64,000 bases of DNA from Triticum aestivum (taxonomy: Eukaryota; Streptophyta; Magnoliopsida; Poales; Poaceae). Location: positions 202,868,538-202,932,537 of the forward strand of contig NC_057801.1 in assembly GCF_018294505.1 (NCBI RefSeq), written 5' to 3'. The notes under the pieces are model-generated. The model saw nothing but the letters and a program-made list of their open reading frames with translations, was not told the origin of the DNA and searched no databases. Positions 1-13,060 of the stretch are shown one piece after another. How positions within the stretch are numbered: the first letter of the stretch is position 1; each line of letters opens with the position of its first letter. Made by a program: the position numbers and the translations under genes.

Positions 1-3000
1 TGCTCATTTGAAAGTACTATTAAGCGTTTTGATCTATCCTTATAGATCTTGATGCTCAATGTTCAAGTAGCTTAATCCAGGTTTTCCATTGAAAAAACTT
101 TCCAAATAACCCTATATGCTTTCCAGAAATTCTACGTCATTTCTGATCATTAATATGTCAACAACATATACTCATCAGAAATTCTATAGTGCTCCCACTC
201 ACTTCTTTGGAAATACAAGTTTCTCATAAACTTTGTATACACCCAAAATCTTTGATCATCATCAAAGCATACATTCCAACTCCGAGATGCTCACTCTAGT
301 CCTCAGAAGGATTGTTGGAGCTTTGCATACTTATTAGCATATTTCAGGATAGACAAAACCTTCCGGTTGTATCACATACAACCTTTCCTCAAGAATCGTC
401 GAGGAAACAATGTTTTGACATCCTATCTGCAAGATTTCATAAATAATGCACTAATTGCTAATATAATTCCAACAGACTCTTAGCATCGCTACGAGTGAGA
501 AAGTCTCATCGTAGTCAACTCCTTGAACTTGTCGAAAAACATCTTAACGACAAGTCGAGCTTTCTCAATGGTGACACTTACCATCATTGTCTGTCTTCCT
601 TTCAAAATCCATATGTACCTAACAGCCTTACGACCATCAAGTAGCTCTTCCAAAGTCTACACTTTGTTTTCATATATGGATCCTCTCTCGGATTACATGG
701 CCTCGAGCCATTTATCGGAATCCGGGCCCACCATCACTTCTCCATAGCTCGTAGGTTCATTGTTGTCTAGCAACATGACTTCCAAGACAGGATTACTGTA
801 CCACTCTGAAGTAGTACGTATCCTTGTCACCCTACGTGGTTTGGGAGTGACTTGAAGTTTCATGATCACTATCATAAGCTTCTACTTCAATTGGTGTAGG
901 TGCCACAGGAACAACTTCCTGTGCCCTGCTACACACTGGTTGAAGTGATGGTTCAATAACCATATCAAGTCTCCACCATCCTCCCACTCAAATCTTTCGA
1001 GAGAAACTTTTCCTCGAGAAAGGACCCGATTCAAGAAACAATCCCTATTGCTTTCGGATCTGAATTAGGAGGTATACCCAACTGTTTTGGGTGTCTTATG
1101 AAGATGCATTTCATCCGCTTTGGGTTCGAGCTTATCAACCTGAAACTTTTTCATATAAGCGTCGCAGCCCCAAACTTTCAAGAAACGGCAACTTAGGTTT
1201 CTCCAAACCATAGTTCATACGGTGTCGTCTCAACGAAATTATGTGGTGCCCTATTTAAAGTGAATGTGGTTGTCTCTAATGCCTAACCCATGAACGATAG
1301 TGGTAACTCGATAAGAGACATCATGGTATGCACCATATCCAATAGGGTGCAACTATGACGTTTGGACACACCATCACACTATCGTGTTCCAGGCTGTATC
1401 AGTTGTGAAACAATTTCCACAATGTCTTAATTCTGTGCCAAGCTCGTGATTCAGATATTCATCTCTATGATCATATCATAGATCTTTTATCCTCTTGTCA
1501 CGACGATCTTTCAACTTCACACTGAAATTACTTGAACCTTTCAATAATTCAGACTCGTGATTCATCAAGTAAATATACTCAACATCTACTTGAATCATCT
1601 GTGAAGTAAGAACATAACGATATTCACTGCATGCCTCAGCACTCATTGGACTGCACACATCAAAATGTGTTACTTCCAACAAGTTGCTATCTTGTTCCAT
1701 CTTACTGAAAACGAGGCTTTTCAGTCATCTTGCCCATGTGGTATGATTTGCATGTCCCAAGTGATTCAAAATCAAGTGAGTCAAAACGGTCCATTTGCAT
1801 GGAGTTTCTTCATGCATATACACCAATAGACATGGTTCGCATGTCTCAAACTTTTCAAAAACGAGTGAGTCCAAAGATCCATCAATATGGAGCTTCTTCA
1901 TGCGTTTTATACCGATATGACTTACGTGGCAGTGCCACAAGTAGGTGGTACTATCATTACTATCTTTTGGCATGAACATGTGTATCACTACGATCGAGAT
2001 TTAATAAACCATTCATTTTAGGTGTAAGACCATTGAAGGTATTATTCAAATAAACAGAGTAACCATTATTCTCCTTAAATGAATAACCGTATTGCGATAG
2101 ACGTAATCCAATCATGTCTATGCTCAACGCAAACACCAAATAACAATTATTTAGGTTTAACACCAATCTCTTTGGTAGAGGGAGCGTGCGATGCTTGATC
2201 ATATCAATCTTGGAAAAACTTCCAACACATATCGTCAGCTCACCTTTAGCTAGTCTCCGTTTATTCCGTAGCCTTTTGTTTCGAGTTACTAACACTTAGC
2301 AACCGAACCGGTATCTAATACCCTGGTGCTACTAGGAGTACTAGTAAAGTACACATTAACATAATGTATATCCAATATACTTCTATCGACCTTGCCAGCC
2401 TTCTTATCTACCAAGTATCTAGGGTAATTCTGCTCTAGTGGTTGTTCCCCTTATTACAGAAGCACTTAGTCTCGGGTTTGGGTTTTACCTTGGGTTTCTT
2501 CACTAGAGCAGCAGCTGATTTGCCGTTTCATGAAGTATCCCTTCTTGCCCTTGCCCTTCTTGAAACTAGTGGTTTCACCAACCATCAACAATTGATGCTC
2601 CTTCTTGATTTCTACTTTCGCGGTGTCAAACATCGCGAATACCTCAAGGATCATCATATCTATCCCTGATATGTTATAGTTCATCACGAAGCTCTAACAG
2701 CTTGGTGGCAATGACTTTGGAGAACCATCACTATCTCATCTGGAAGATCAACTCCCACTCGATTCAAATGATTGTTGTACTCAGACAATCTGAGCACAAG
2801 CTCAACAATTGAGCTTTTCTCCTTAGTTTGCAGGTTAAGAAAGTCATCGGAGGTCTTATACCTCTTGACATGGGCACGAGCCTGAAATCCCAATTTCAGC
2901 CCTCAAAACATCTCATATGTTTCGCGATCTTTCAAAAACGTCTTTGGTGCCTCAACTCTAAACCGTTTAACTGAACTATCACGTAGTTATCAAAACGTGT

Positions 3001-3190
3001 ATGTCAGATGTTCGCAACATTCACAGATGATGTTTGGGGTTCAGCACACTGAGCGGTGCATTAAGGACATAAAAGCCTTCTATGAAGCAATGAGGACAAT
3101 CCTCAGTTTACGGACCTAGTCCGCATAATTGCTACTATCAACTTTCAACTAATTTTTCTCTAGGAACATATCTAAACAGTAGAACTATAG
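1..3190 (-). pseudogene. Copia gag-pol polyprotein, degenerate (element A)
   Basis: Remnants of a Copia polyprotein that would have supplied capsid, protease, integrase and reverse transcriptase/RNase H. Only short open stretches remain, in changing frames. Gag capsid text lies at 2466-2893 (a basic Lys/Gly-rich stretch follows the EIKKEHQ-like segment). Protease and integrase zinc-binding text lies at 1725-2295 (LWHCHVSHIG-type HHCC finger near 1900). Integrase core remnants are at 1476-1700, and reverse transcriptase remnants run from about 930 to the left edge. Many stops and frameshifts make it non-functional. Its decay is visibly greater than in the copy at 48163-52149, which it otherwise matches along its whole length. 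Confidence 0.8.
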
Positions 3191-4467
3191 CGTGAGCTAC
3201 GGCATAATTTGCAAAAACCTTTTGACTATGTTCAGGATAATTAAGTTCATCTTATGAACTCCCACTCAGATAGACATCCCTCTAGTCATCTAAGTGATTA
3301 CATGATCCGAGTCAAACTAGGCCGTGTCCGATCATCACGTGAGACGGACTAGTCATCATCGGTGAACATCTTCATGTTGATCGTATCTTCTATACGACTC
3401 ATGTTCGACCTTTCGGTCTCCGTGTTCCGAGGCCATGTCTGTACATGCTAGGCTCGTCAAGTTAACCCTAAGTGTTTCGCGTGTGTAAATCTGTCTTACA
3501 CCCGTTGTATGTGAACGTTAGAATCTAACACCCGATCATCACGTGGTGCTTCGAAACACGAACTGTCGCAACGGTGCACAGTTAGGGGAGAACACTTCTT
3601 GAAATTGTTTTAAGGGATCATCTTATTTACTACCGTCGTCCTAAGTAAACAAGATGCATAAACATGATAAACATCACATGCAATCAAATAGTGACATGAT
3701 ATGGCCATCATCACTTTGCTCCTTTTGATCTCCATCTTTGGGGCTCCATGATCATCATCGTCACCGGCATGACACCATGATCTCCATCATCATGATCTCC
3801 ATCATCGTGTCTTCATGAAGTTGCCTCGCCAACTATTACTTCTACTACTATGGCTAACGGTTAGCAATAAAGTAAAGTAATTACATGATGTTTAAGTTGA
3901 CACACAGGTCACAAATAAATAAAGACAACTCCTATGGCTCCTGCCGGTTGTCATACTCATCGACATGCAAGTCGTGATTCCTATTACAAGAACATGATCA
4001 ATCTCATACATCACATATATCATTCATCACATCCTTTTTGGCCATATCACATCACATAGCATACCCTGCAAAAACAAGTTAGACGTCCTCTAATTGTTGT
4101 TTGCATGTTTTACGTGGCTGCTATGGGTTTCTAGCAAGAACGTTTCTTACCTACGCATGAACCACAACGTGATATGCCAATTGCTATTTACCCTTCATAA
4201 GGACCCTTTTCATCGAATCCGATCCGACTAAAGTGGGAGAGACAGACACCCGCCAGCCACCTTATGCAACTAGTGCATGTTTGTCGGTGGAACCGGTCTC
4301 ACGTAAGCGTACGTGTAAGGTTGGTCCGGGCCGCTTCATCCCACGATGCCGCCGAATCAAGATAAGACTAGTAACGGCAAGCATATTGAACAATATCGAC
4401 ACCCACAACTACTTTGTGTTCTACTCGTGCAAAGAATCTACGCAATAGACCTAGCTCATGATGCCAC
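1..4467 (-). mobile_element. Copia element A (BARE/WIS/Angela group), internal region, cut by window edge
   Basis: This is the internal region of a minus-strand Copia LTR retrotransposon. It is colinear with the better preserved Angela-type copy at 48977-53389: base 1 here matches the reverse transcriptase stretch near 48977, and the gag start lies near 3190. Reading leftward from the LTR at 4468, the order is leader (about 3200-4450), gag, protease/integrase, and reverse transcriptase at the window edge. The sequence next to the LTR (4452-4466) is a decayed initiator-Met primer binding site. The 3' end and 3' LTR lie outside the window. The element sits inside the gag of element B, so it is the younger of the two. 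Confidence 0.85.
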
Positions 4468-6216
4468 TGTTGGGGAACGTAGCAGAAATTCAAAATTTTC
4501 CTACGTGTCACCAAGATCTATCTATGGAGAGACTAACAACGAGGGGAAGGAGAGTGCATCTACATACCCTTGTAGATCGCTAAGCGGAAGCGTTCAAGTG
4601 AATGGGGTTGATGGAGTCGTACTCGTCGTGATTCAGATCACCGATGATCCTAGTGCCGAACGGACGGCACCTCCGTGTTCAACACACATACAGCTCGACG
4701 ATGTCTCCCACGCCTTGATCCAGCAAGGAGAGAGGGAGAGGTTGAGGAAGACTCCATCCAGCAGCAGCACAACGGCGTGGTGGTGATGGAGGAGCGTGGC
4801 AATCCTGCAGGGCTTCGCCAAGCACCTACGGGAGAGGAGGAGGTGTCACGGGAGGGAGGGAGGCGCCAAGGGCTCAGGTATGGATGCCCTCCCTCCCCTC
4901 CACTATATATAGGGGTAGGGGAGAGGCGGGAGGCGCAGCCTTGCCCCTTCCTCCAAGGAAGGGGTGCGGCTAAGAGGGGGGGAGGAGTCCATCCTCCCCA
5001 AGGCACCTCGGAGGTGCCTTCCCCCTTTAGGACTCTCCCCTTTTTCCTATATCTTGGCGCATGGGCCTCTTGGGGCTGGTGCCCTTGGCCCATGTAGGCC
5101 AAGGCGCACCCCCTACAGCCCATGTGGCCCCCCGGGGCAGGTGGCCCCACCCGGTGGGCCCCCGGGACCCTTCCGGTGGTCCCGGTACAATACCGATGAC
5201 CCCGAAACTTGTCCCGATGGCCGAAACAGGACTTCCTATATATAAATCTTTACCTCCAGACCATTCCGGAACTCCTCGTGACGTCCGGGATCTCATCCGG
5301 GACTCCGAACAACATTCGGTAACCACATACAAACTTCCTTTATAACCCTAGCGTCATCGAACCTTAAGTGTGTAGACCCTACAGGTTCGGGAGACATGTA
5401 GTCATGACCGAGATGTTCTCCAGTCAATAACCAACAGCGGGATCTGGATACCCATGTTGGCTCCCACATGTTCCACGATGATCTCATCGGATGAACCACG
5501 ATGTCAAGGACTCAATCAATCCCGTATACAATTCCCTTTGTCTAGCGGTATGGTACTTGCCCGAGATTCGATCGTCGGTATACCGATACCTTGTTCAATC
5601 TCGTTACCTGCAAGTCTCTTTACTCGTTCCGTAACACATCATCCCGTGATCAACTCCTTGATCACACTGTGCACATTATGATGATGTCCTACCGAGTGGG
5701 CCCAGAGATACCTCTCCGTTTACACGGAGTGACAAAATCCCAATCTCGATTCGTGCCAACCCAACAGACACTTTCAGAGATACCCGTAGTGTACCTTTAT
5801 AGCCACCCAGTTACGTTGTGACGTTTGGCACACCCAAAGCACTCCTACGGTATCCGGGAGTTGCACAATCTCATGGTCTAAGGAAATGATACTTGACATT
5901 AGAAAAGCTTTAGCATACGAACTACATGATCTTGTGCTAGGCTTAGGATTGGGTCTTGTCCATCACATCATTCTCCTAATGATGTGATCCCGTTATCAAC
6001 GACATCCAATGTCCATGGTCAGGAAACCGTAACCATCTATTGATTAACGAGCTAGTCAACTAGAGGCTTACTAGGGACATGGTGTTGTCTATGTATCCAC
6101 ACATGTATCTGAGTTTCCTATCAATACAATTCTAGCATGGATAATAAACGATTATCATGGACAAGGAAATATAATAATAATCAATTTATTATTGCCTCTA
6201 GGGCATATTTCCAACA
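4468..6216 (-). repeat. 5' LTR of Copia element A (1749 bp)
   Basis: Begins TGTTGGGGAACG and ends CATATTTCCAACA on the plus strand, the reverse-complement ends of the BARE-1/WIS LTR type (TG...CA). The length of 1749 bp is normal for this group. It lies on the 5' side of a minus-strand element, because gag and the primer binding site lie immediately to its left. The right flank CTTCG (6217-6221) should be half of the 5 bp target duplication; the partner copy lies outside the window. The ends differ from those of the LTRs at 8191 and 53390, which finish CCTTCA, so A belongs to a different subfamily from B and the Angela-type copy. Confidence 0.9.
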
Positions 6217-6945
6217 CTTCGCAGGAGTGACAACTTGCTTGTCTTTCCACTTGAAGTTCCCTTTCTTTCCCTTTGCCCTTCTCTTGAAACTAGTGGTCTT
6301 GTCAATCATCAACACTTGATGCTCTTTCTTGATTTCTACCTTCGTCGATTTCAACATCACGAAGAGCTCGGGAATCGTTTTTGTCATCCCTTGCATACTA
6401 TAGTTCATCACGAAGTTCTAGTAGCTTAGTGATGGTGACTAGAGAATTCTGTCAATCATTATCTTATCTAGAAGATTAACTCCCACTTGATTCAAGCGAT
6501 TGAAGTACCTAGACAGTCTGAGCACATGCTCACTAGTTGAGCGATTCTCCTTCATCTTTTAGCTATAGAACTTGTTGGAGACTTCATATCTCTCAACTCG
6601 GGTATTTGCTGGAAATATTAACTTCAACTCCTGGAACATCTCATATGGTCCATGACGTTCAAAACGTCTTTGAAGTCTCGATTCTAAGCTGTTAAGCATG
6701 GTGCACTAAACTATCAAGTAGTCATCATTTTGAGCTAGCCAGACGTTCATAACTTCTGCATCTGCTCCTGCAATAGGTCTGTCACCTAGTGGTGCATTAA
6801 GGACATAACTCTTCTGTGCAGCAATGAGGATAAACCTCAGATCACGGATCGAATCCGCATCATTGCTACTAACATTTTTCAACACAATTTTCTCTAGGAA
6901 CATATCAAAATAAACATATGAAAGCAACAACGCAAGCTATTGATC
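6217..6945 (-). pseudogene. Copia gag fragment (element B), split by element A
   Basis: Minus-strand gag capsid fragment matching the Angela-type gag at about 51440-52149. It contains the segment before the zinc knuckle, rich in Lys and Gly, but the zinc knuckle itself lies beyond the element A insertion point. Several stops interrupt it: the longest open stretches are 6181-6411 and 6706-6930, in different frames. Not functional. Confidence 0.8.
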
Positions 6946-8190
6946 TACAACATAATTTGCAAAATACTACCAGGACTAAGTTCATGATAAATTTAAGTTC
7001 AATTAATCATATTACTTAAGAACTCCCACATAGACAGACATCTCTCTAGTCATCTAAGTGATCACGTGATCCAAATCAACTAAACCATAACCGATCATCA
7101 CGTGAGATGGAGTAGTTTTCAATGGTGAACATCACTATGTTGATCATATCTACTATATGATTCACGCTCGACCTTTCGGTATCCGTGTTCCGAGGCCATA
7201 TCTGCATATGCTAGGCTCGTCAAGTTTAACCTGAGTATTCTGCGTGTGCAAAACTGGCTTGCACCCGTTGTAGATTGACGTAGAGCTTATCACACCCGAT
7301 CATCACGTGGTGTCTGGGCACGACGAACTTTGGCAACGGTGCATACTCAGGGAGAACACTTCTTGATAATTTTAGTGAGAGATCATCTTAAAATGCTACC
7401 GTCAAACAAAACAGAATAAGATGTATAACAGATAAACATCATATGCAATCAAAATATGTGACATGATATGGCCATGATCATCTTGCGCCTTTGATATCCA
7501 TCTCCAAAGTACTGTCATGATCTCTATCATCACTGGCACGACACCATGATCTTCATCATCTTGATCTATATCAATGTGTCGTAACATGGTCGTCTTGCCA
7601 ACTATTGCTCTTGCAACTATTGCTATCGCATAGCGATAAAGTAAAGCAATTATTTGGCACTTGCATCTTATGCAACAAAGAGACAACCATAGGGCTTCTG
7701 CCAGTTGCCGATAATTTCAACAAAACATGATCATCTCATACAACAATTTATATCTCATCACGTCATGACCATATCACATCACAACATGCCCTGCAAAAAC
7801 AAGTTAGACGTCCTCTACTTTGTTGTTGCAAGTTTTACGTGGCTGCTACGGGCTGAGCAAGAACCGTTCTTACCTACGCATCAAAAACCACAACGATAAT
7901 TCGTCAAATTGGTGCTGTTTTAACCTTCGCAAGGACCGGGCGTAGCCACACTCGGTTCAACTAAAGTTGGAGAAACTGGCACCCGCCAGCCACCTGTGTG
8001 CAAAGCACGTAGGTAGAACCAGTCTCGCGTAAGCGTACGCGTAATGTCGGTCCGGGCCGCTTCATCCAACAATACCGCCGAACCAAAGTATGACATGTTG
8101 GTAAGCAGTATGACTTGTATTGCCCACAACTCACTTGTGTTCTACTCGTGCATATAACATCAACGCATAAAACCTAGGCTCAGATGCCAC
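6217..8190 (-). mobile_element. Copia element B, gag and leader remnant
   Basis: The piece of element B between the insertion point of element A and its own 5' LTR. Gag text on the minus strand runs from 6217 to about 6945: an EIKKEHQ-type capsid end with a Lys/Arg-rich stretch at 6230-6410, and the first gag residues near 6900-6930. The untranslated leader follows to 8180. The primer binding site (about 8174-8189) is decayed. The rest of gag, all of pol and the 3' LTR must lie left of the window, beyond element A. Confidence 0.85.
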
Positions 8191-10314
8191 TGTTGGGGAA
8201 CGTAGTAATTGCAAAAAATTTCCTACGCACACACAAGATCATGGTGATGACATAGCAATGAGAGGGGAGAGTGTTGTCCACGTACCCTCGTAGACCGTAA
8301 GCGGAAGCGTTATGACAACGCGGTTGATGTAGTCGTATGTCTTCACGATCCGACCGATCCAAGCACCGAACGTACGGCACGTCCGAGTTCAGCACACGTT
8401 CAGCTCGATGACGATCCCTGGGCTCCGATCCAGCAAAGCGTCGGGGATGAGTTCCGTCAGCACGACGGCGTGGTGACGATGATGATGTTCTACCGGCGCA
8501 GGGCTTCGCCTAAACTCCGCGACGATATGACTGAGGTGGAATATGGTGGAGGGGGGCACCACACACGGCTAAGGAACGATCCGTAGATCAACTTGTGTGT
8601 CATGGGGTGAATTTTCCTACGCACACGCAAGATCATGGTGATGACATAGCAACGAGAGGGGAGAGTGTTGTCCATGTACCCTCGTAGACCATAAGCAGAA
8701 GCGTTATGACAACGCGGTTGATGTAGTCGTACGTCTTCACGATTCGACCGATCCAAGCACCGAACGTACGGCACCTCCGAGTTCAGCACACGTTCAGCTC
8801 GATGACGATCCCCGGGCTCCGATCCAGCAAAGCATCGGGGATGAGTTCCGTCAGCACGACGGCGTGGTGACGATGATGATGTTCTACCGGCGCAGGGCTT
8901 CGCCTAAACTCCGCGACGATATGACCGAGGTGGAATATGGTGGAGGGGGGCACCGCACACGGCTAAGAATGATCCGTAGATCAACTTGTGTGTCATGGGG
9001 TGCCCCCTGCCCCCGTATATAAAGGAGCAAGAGGGGAGGAGGCGGCCGGCCTAGGAGGAGACGCACCAAGGGGAGTCCTACTCCCACCGGGAGTAGGACT
9101 CCCTCCTTCCTTGTTGGAGTAGGAGAAGGGGGAAAGAGGGGGAGAGGAGGAAGGAAAAGGGGGCCGCACCCCTTGTCCAATTCGGACTAGAGGGGGGCTG
9201 CGCGCCTCCTTTCTTTCATCCTCTCTCCTCTATTCCCGTATGGCCCAATAAGGCCCATATACTCCCCGGCGAATTCTCGTAACTCTCCGGTACTCCGAAA
9301 AATATCCGAATCACTCGGAACCTTTCCGAACTCCGAATATAGTCGTCCAATATATCGATCTTTACGTCTCGACCATTTCGAGACTCCTCGTCATGTCCCC
9401 GATCTCATCCGGGACTCCAAACTCCTTCGGTACATCAAAACTCATAACTCATAACATAACTGTCATCGAAACCTTAAGCGTGCGGACCCTACGGGTTCGA
9501 GAACTATGTAGACATGACCTAGAACTATTCTCGATCAATAACCAATAGCGAAACCTAGATGCCCATATTAGCTCCTACATATTCTACGAAGATCTTTATC
9601 GGTCAAACCGCATAACAACATACGTTGTTCCCTTTGTCATCGGTATGTTACTTGAGCGAGATTCGATCGTCGGTATCCAATACCTAGTTCAATCTCGTTA
9701 CCGGCAAGTCTCTTTACTCGTTACGTAATGCATCATCCCGCAACTAACTTATTACTCACATTGCTTGCAAGGCTTATAGTGATGTGCATTACCGAGAGGG
9801 CCCAGAGATACCTCTCCGACAATCGGAGTGACAAAACCTAATCTCGAAATACGCCAACCCAACATGTACCTTTGGAGACACCTGTAGTACTCCTTTATAA
9901 TCACCCAGTTACGTTGTGACGTTTGGTAGCACCCAAAGTGTTCCTCCGGTAAACGGGAGTTGCATAATCTCATAGTTACAGGAACATGTATAAGTCATGA
10001 AGAAAGCAATAGCAACATACTAAACGATCAAGTGCTAGGCTAACGGAATGGGTCATGTCAATCACATCATTCTCCTAATGATGTGATCCCGTTAATCAAA
10101 TGACAACTCTTTTGTCCATGGCTAGGAAACATAACCATCTTTGATAAACGAGCTAGTCAAGTAGAGGCATACTAGTGACACTATGTTTGTCTATGTATTC
10201 ACACATGTATTATGTTTCCGGTTAATACAATTCTAGCATAAATAATAAACATTCATCATGATATAAGGAAATAAATAATAACTTTATTATTGCCTCTAGG
10301 GCATATTTCCTTCA
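8191..10314 (-). repeat. 5' LTR of Copia element B, enlarged to 2124 bp by internal tandem duplication
   Basis: Starts TGTTGGGGAACG and ends CATATTTCCTTCA, the Angela-type LTR ends in reverse orientation. It is about 390 bp longer than the matching LTR at 53390-55126 because one segment occurs twice in tandem. The right flank CTCTC (10315-10319) is the expected target-site duplicate and lies inside a LINE open reading frame, so element B inserted into that LINE. Confidence 0.9.
8217..9002 (-). repeat. Tandem duplication of ~393 bp inside the element B LTR
   Basis: The segment at 8217-8609 is repeated at 8611-9002 with few differences; TCCTACGCAC, for example, occurs at 8221 and again at 8615, a 394 bp offset. 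The sister LTRs at 4468, 34482 and 53390 carry only one copy. In element sense this is the 3' part of the LTR (the R/U5 side). Confidence 0.9.
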
Positions 10315-12556
10315 CTCTCAAACGGAGCGTTTTAACAGATCTTTCATTGTGCTTCTTCCAAAAAAAGATGGTGCTATCTCTGCGGATGCGTTTCGCCCGA
10401 TCTCTCTGCAAAATTGCCCAATCAAAGGCATAGCCAAGCTCCTCACTAATCGTCTAAAAACCTACATCCCACTTCTCGTGCAGGGGGACCAAACGGGATT
10501 TATATCTGGACGGTGCATTGCTGAAAACTTTATCTATGCTGCTGATTCCTTAAACTGCTGCCATAAACGAAAAGCCGCTTCCATGGTCCTCAAGCTAGAT
10601 TTTAGGAAGGCATTCGACTCCATCTCGTGGCCTTCTCTACTCAAAATACTTCGCCATCGAGGATTTCCAGATAGATTCTGCTCCTGGATTGACGATTTGC
10701 TTTCTACAGGAAAAACTGCTGTCATTCTTAACGGGATACTGGGTAGCTGGATCCAGTGTAAAAATGGTCTTCGGCAGGGCGATCCCATTTCGCCGTATCT
10801 GTTCATCATCGTTGCCGATGTTCTCCAACAACTCATCTTATCTGCTGCCTCTGATCAAACAAACGAGCTACATCACCCGGCATACCATGATCTTCCGCCG
10901 TCCATTCTTCAATACGCCGATGATACCCTTATCATTGCCCATGCCTCCATCACCGCTGCACGCAAAATCAAGCAGCTTCTTGATGACTTTCATTGGCAAC
11001 TGGCCTTTGTATAAATTTTGCCAAGACCACTTTTGTCCCCATGAATGTTGACGATGCAACTGCCTCCGAAATTTCCCAAATCTTTGGCTGCGCGATCTCT
11101 AGCTTCCCGCAAACCTATCTAGGCCTACCATTATCCCCCACCAAGCTTCCCCCCTCGGCCTTCCAACCCCTTCTCTCCTCCTATCGATCTTTCCTCTCGA
11201 GCTGGTGTGCTAAACTGCTCAATCGTGCGGCGAGGCTTGTGCTCATCTCTTCTGTCTTGGATTCCCTCGCTACGTACTTCATGTCGGTCTTCAAAATCCC
11301 TAAGAAAATGCTAAAAGCACTAGATGCCATTCGACGAGCCTTCTTTTGGGCTGCTGAGGAGACGTGCACGGGATCGAAATGTTTGATTGCCTGGAAAAAC
11401 GTGTGTAAATGGAAATTTTTTGGTGGTCTAGGCATCAAGAACCTGGCTGTTCAGAATGACTGTCTACTTATGAAGTTTGCTTATAAATACCTCACTCATG
11501 AAACTTCCACTTGCCTACCGTGGGTTGACTCGGTAGATAAACAACACCTTTGCAGCCTATCCCACCTGGCTTCATGCCGAAACCCCTCGTTCCTTACTAA
11601 AATTATCCAAAAACAGCTCCAAACTCTCCTTTCAATAACCTTTGTCCTCACCAATAACGGCCAAAAGACCTTCTTCTGGCTCGACACCTGGTTATTGCCA
11701 ACCTCTATAGCCACTGCCTTTCCGAGCCTTTACTCCCACTCTAATAATATATTCATCCCAGTGGTACATATCATGCGAGACGGGCTACGGGCAAACCTAT
11801 CGAACAGGATAACCTCGGCCGCCTCGCGCGAGCTCGATGCTCTTTTCTTGTTGTTGCAGGATGTCCAGTTGACGGTTGGCCAGGATGAAAGGTTTTTGCT
11901 GCATGGGCAGAGCTACTCCTCCAAAGCAGCTTACAAGATCCTGATGCATGAAGACCAAGAGGACGATCACGCTGATCTCATCTGGAGATCAAGAGCGCTG
12001 CACAAACTAAAGCTGTTTGCCTGGCTCCTGTTTCGTGGCAGACTAAACACTAGAGCAAACCTGTCATACAAGCATATGTCTGACTCTGCTAGTTGCCCGC
12101 GCTGTGCTGCTCCCTCTGAAGATAACTCGCATCTGTTCCTCGACTGCCCGCGTGCTGTTCAGACTTGGGCACAACTAGGCCTTCCCACGACGCTCAGGTT
12201 CCAGGATCTCTGGCTGGTCCAGCTACCGCATGAGTTGGATTGCAGGGTGTGGCCGGAAGTGCTCCTGGTTGTGCTCTGGCGCATCTGGGACTCCCACAAC
12301 GCTGCTGTCTTCCGTTCTGAAGACCACTCTTCTCGTTTTACCACACAAAACATTGTAACTGACTTTGAGCTCTTTTCACTCCGTCTGAGAGATCATGCTG
12401 ACAAGGTAGCTGCTAGGTCTTGATTAAGCTACATTACCACACAGCTAGCCGTGCCCCTGTAATCTGTAATCTGTCACGGTCAGGCCCGTTTTGGCCGCTT
12501 GAGTAATATATACAGGTGGGGATCCTCTCCCCCCCCCCCTGATTCCTCAAAAAAAA
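10315..12556 (+). mobile_element. LINE (L1-type non-LTR retrotransposon), 3' part
   Basis: A plus-strand LINE whose 5' part lies left of the window because element B inserted into it. It holds the C-terminal two thirds of ORF2, a 3' UTR (12424-12548) and a short poly-A tail at 12549-12556. The UTR ends with a C-rich run and CTGATTCCTC before the A run, a usual plant LINE ending. The flanking target duplication cannot be checked because the 5' end is missing. Confidence 0.9.
10316..12423 (+). pseudogene. LINE ORF2: reverse transcriptase and zf-RVT region, 5'-truncated, one frameshift
   Basis: Encodes the LINE reverse transcriptase that would copy the element's RNA at a nicked target. The first part (to about 11014) has the RT motifs in order: PKKDGA, QTGFISGRC, LKLDFRKAFDS, GLRQGDPISPYLF and the catalytic YADDTL. 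The second part carries the thumb region (INFAKT) and, near the end, the plant zf-RVT zinc domain (CPRCAAPSEDNSHLFLDC). The two parts are in different frames; restoring one missing base near 10990 joins them, so a 1-bp deletion is the simplest break. The frame is open to the left junction at 10316, so coding sequence was cut by the Copia insertion. The endonuclease domain is absent from the window. Confidence 0.88.
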
Positions 12557-12701
12557 GTGAGAAGTTTGATGTCTACAGTTTTGGTGTGCTTCTGCTTGAG
12601 CTTGAGCTTGCATAAAACAAGCAGAAGCACGTCAACTTGGAACCGTTGTTTTGGTGTGCTTCTGCTTGAGTTTGATGTCTGCAGTTTTGGTGTGCTTCTG
12701 T
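12557..12701 (+). pseudogene. Receptor kinase fragment, kinase subdomain IX, repeated
   Basis: The frame from 12559 reads EKFDVYSFGVLLLEL, the subdomain IX helix of plant receptor-like kinases (the D-V-x-S-F-G-V signature). A second shortened copy at 12671-12700 reads FDVCSFGVLL, and part of the same motif recurs at 12646-12670. No kinase text adjoins it on either side. The LRR, transmembrane and C-lobe parts of a similar gene lie at 18528-19650, so this is probably a displaced piece of the same locus. The phrase CAACTTGGAACCGTTGTT at 12632 recurs near 17718, another sign of local shuffling. Confidence 0.6.
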
Positions 12702-12892
12702 CAGGGGCGTGGCCCCTTTCTAAGTGTTCAACGTACAAACACATCTAGGCTAAGATATTATCACTACAAAGTCAAGCACAGCCACACTCACAACAAACCT
12801 TTTCTCTCACTGGCAAGAATTGTCTGCCTTGATGGATGATGCAATAATCAGAGAATCTATACCTCTGCTGGTCAATCTTTTATTACTTCAAA
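12702..12892 (+). repeat. Outer inverted repeat, left copy (hAT-like terminus)
   Basis: This ~190 bp segment reappears as its reverse complement at 19738-19935. The outer end reads CAGGGGCGTGGCC, resembling the CAGGGGC start of many grass hAT elements; the right partner ends CACGGGGCGTGGCC. I could not find an 8 bp target duplication (left flank GCTTCTGT, right flank CACTAGTT). It may therefore be a rearranged transposon or simply an inverted duplication. Confidence 0.6.
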
Positions 12893-13060
12893 AAAAGCCT
12901 GAAAAACAGGATAGCAAAGTTAAAAAAACTCATGTTAAGATATGGCTAACTCAGAAAAAATGCAACTGTACTGAAATGAAACTTAAAATTAAAATGGTGA
13001 AATACAGAGACTGAAATGTGAACTGCCCAGACAAAAGATAAGCGTTGAGGTTACTTACTC

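Noticed and set aside
4675..5345. Pro/Gly-rich open frames in the element A LTR
   Set aside because: They lie in the GC-rich part of a Copia LTR with no domain, on both strands.
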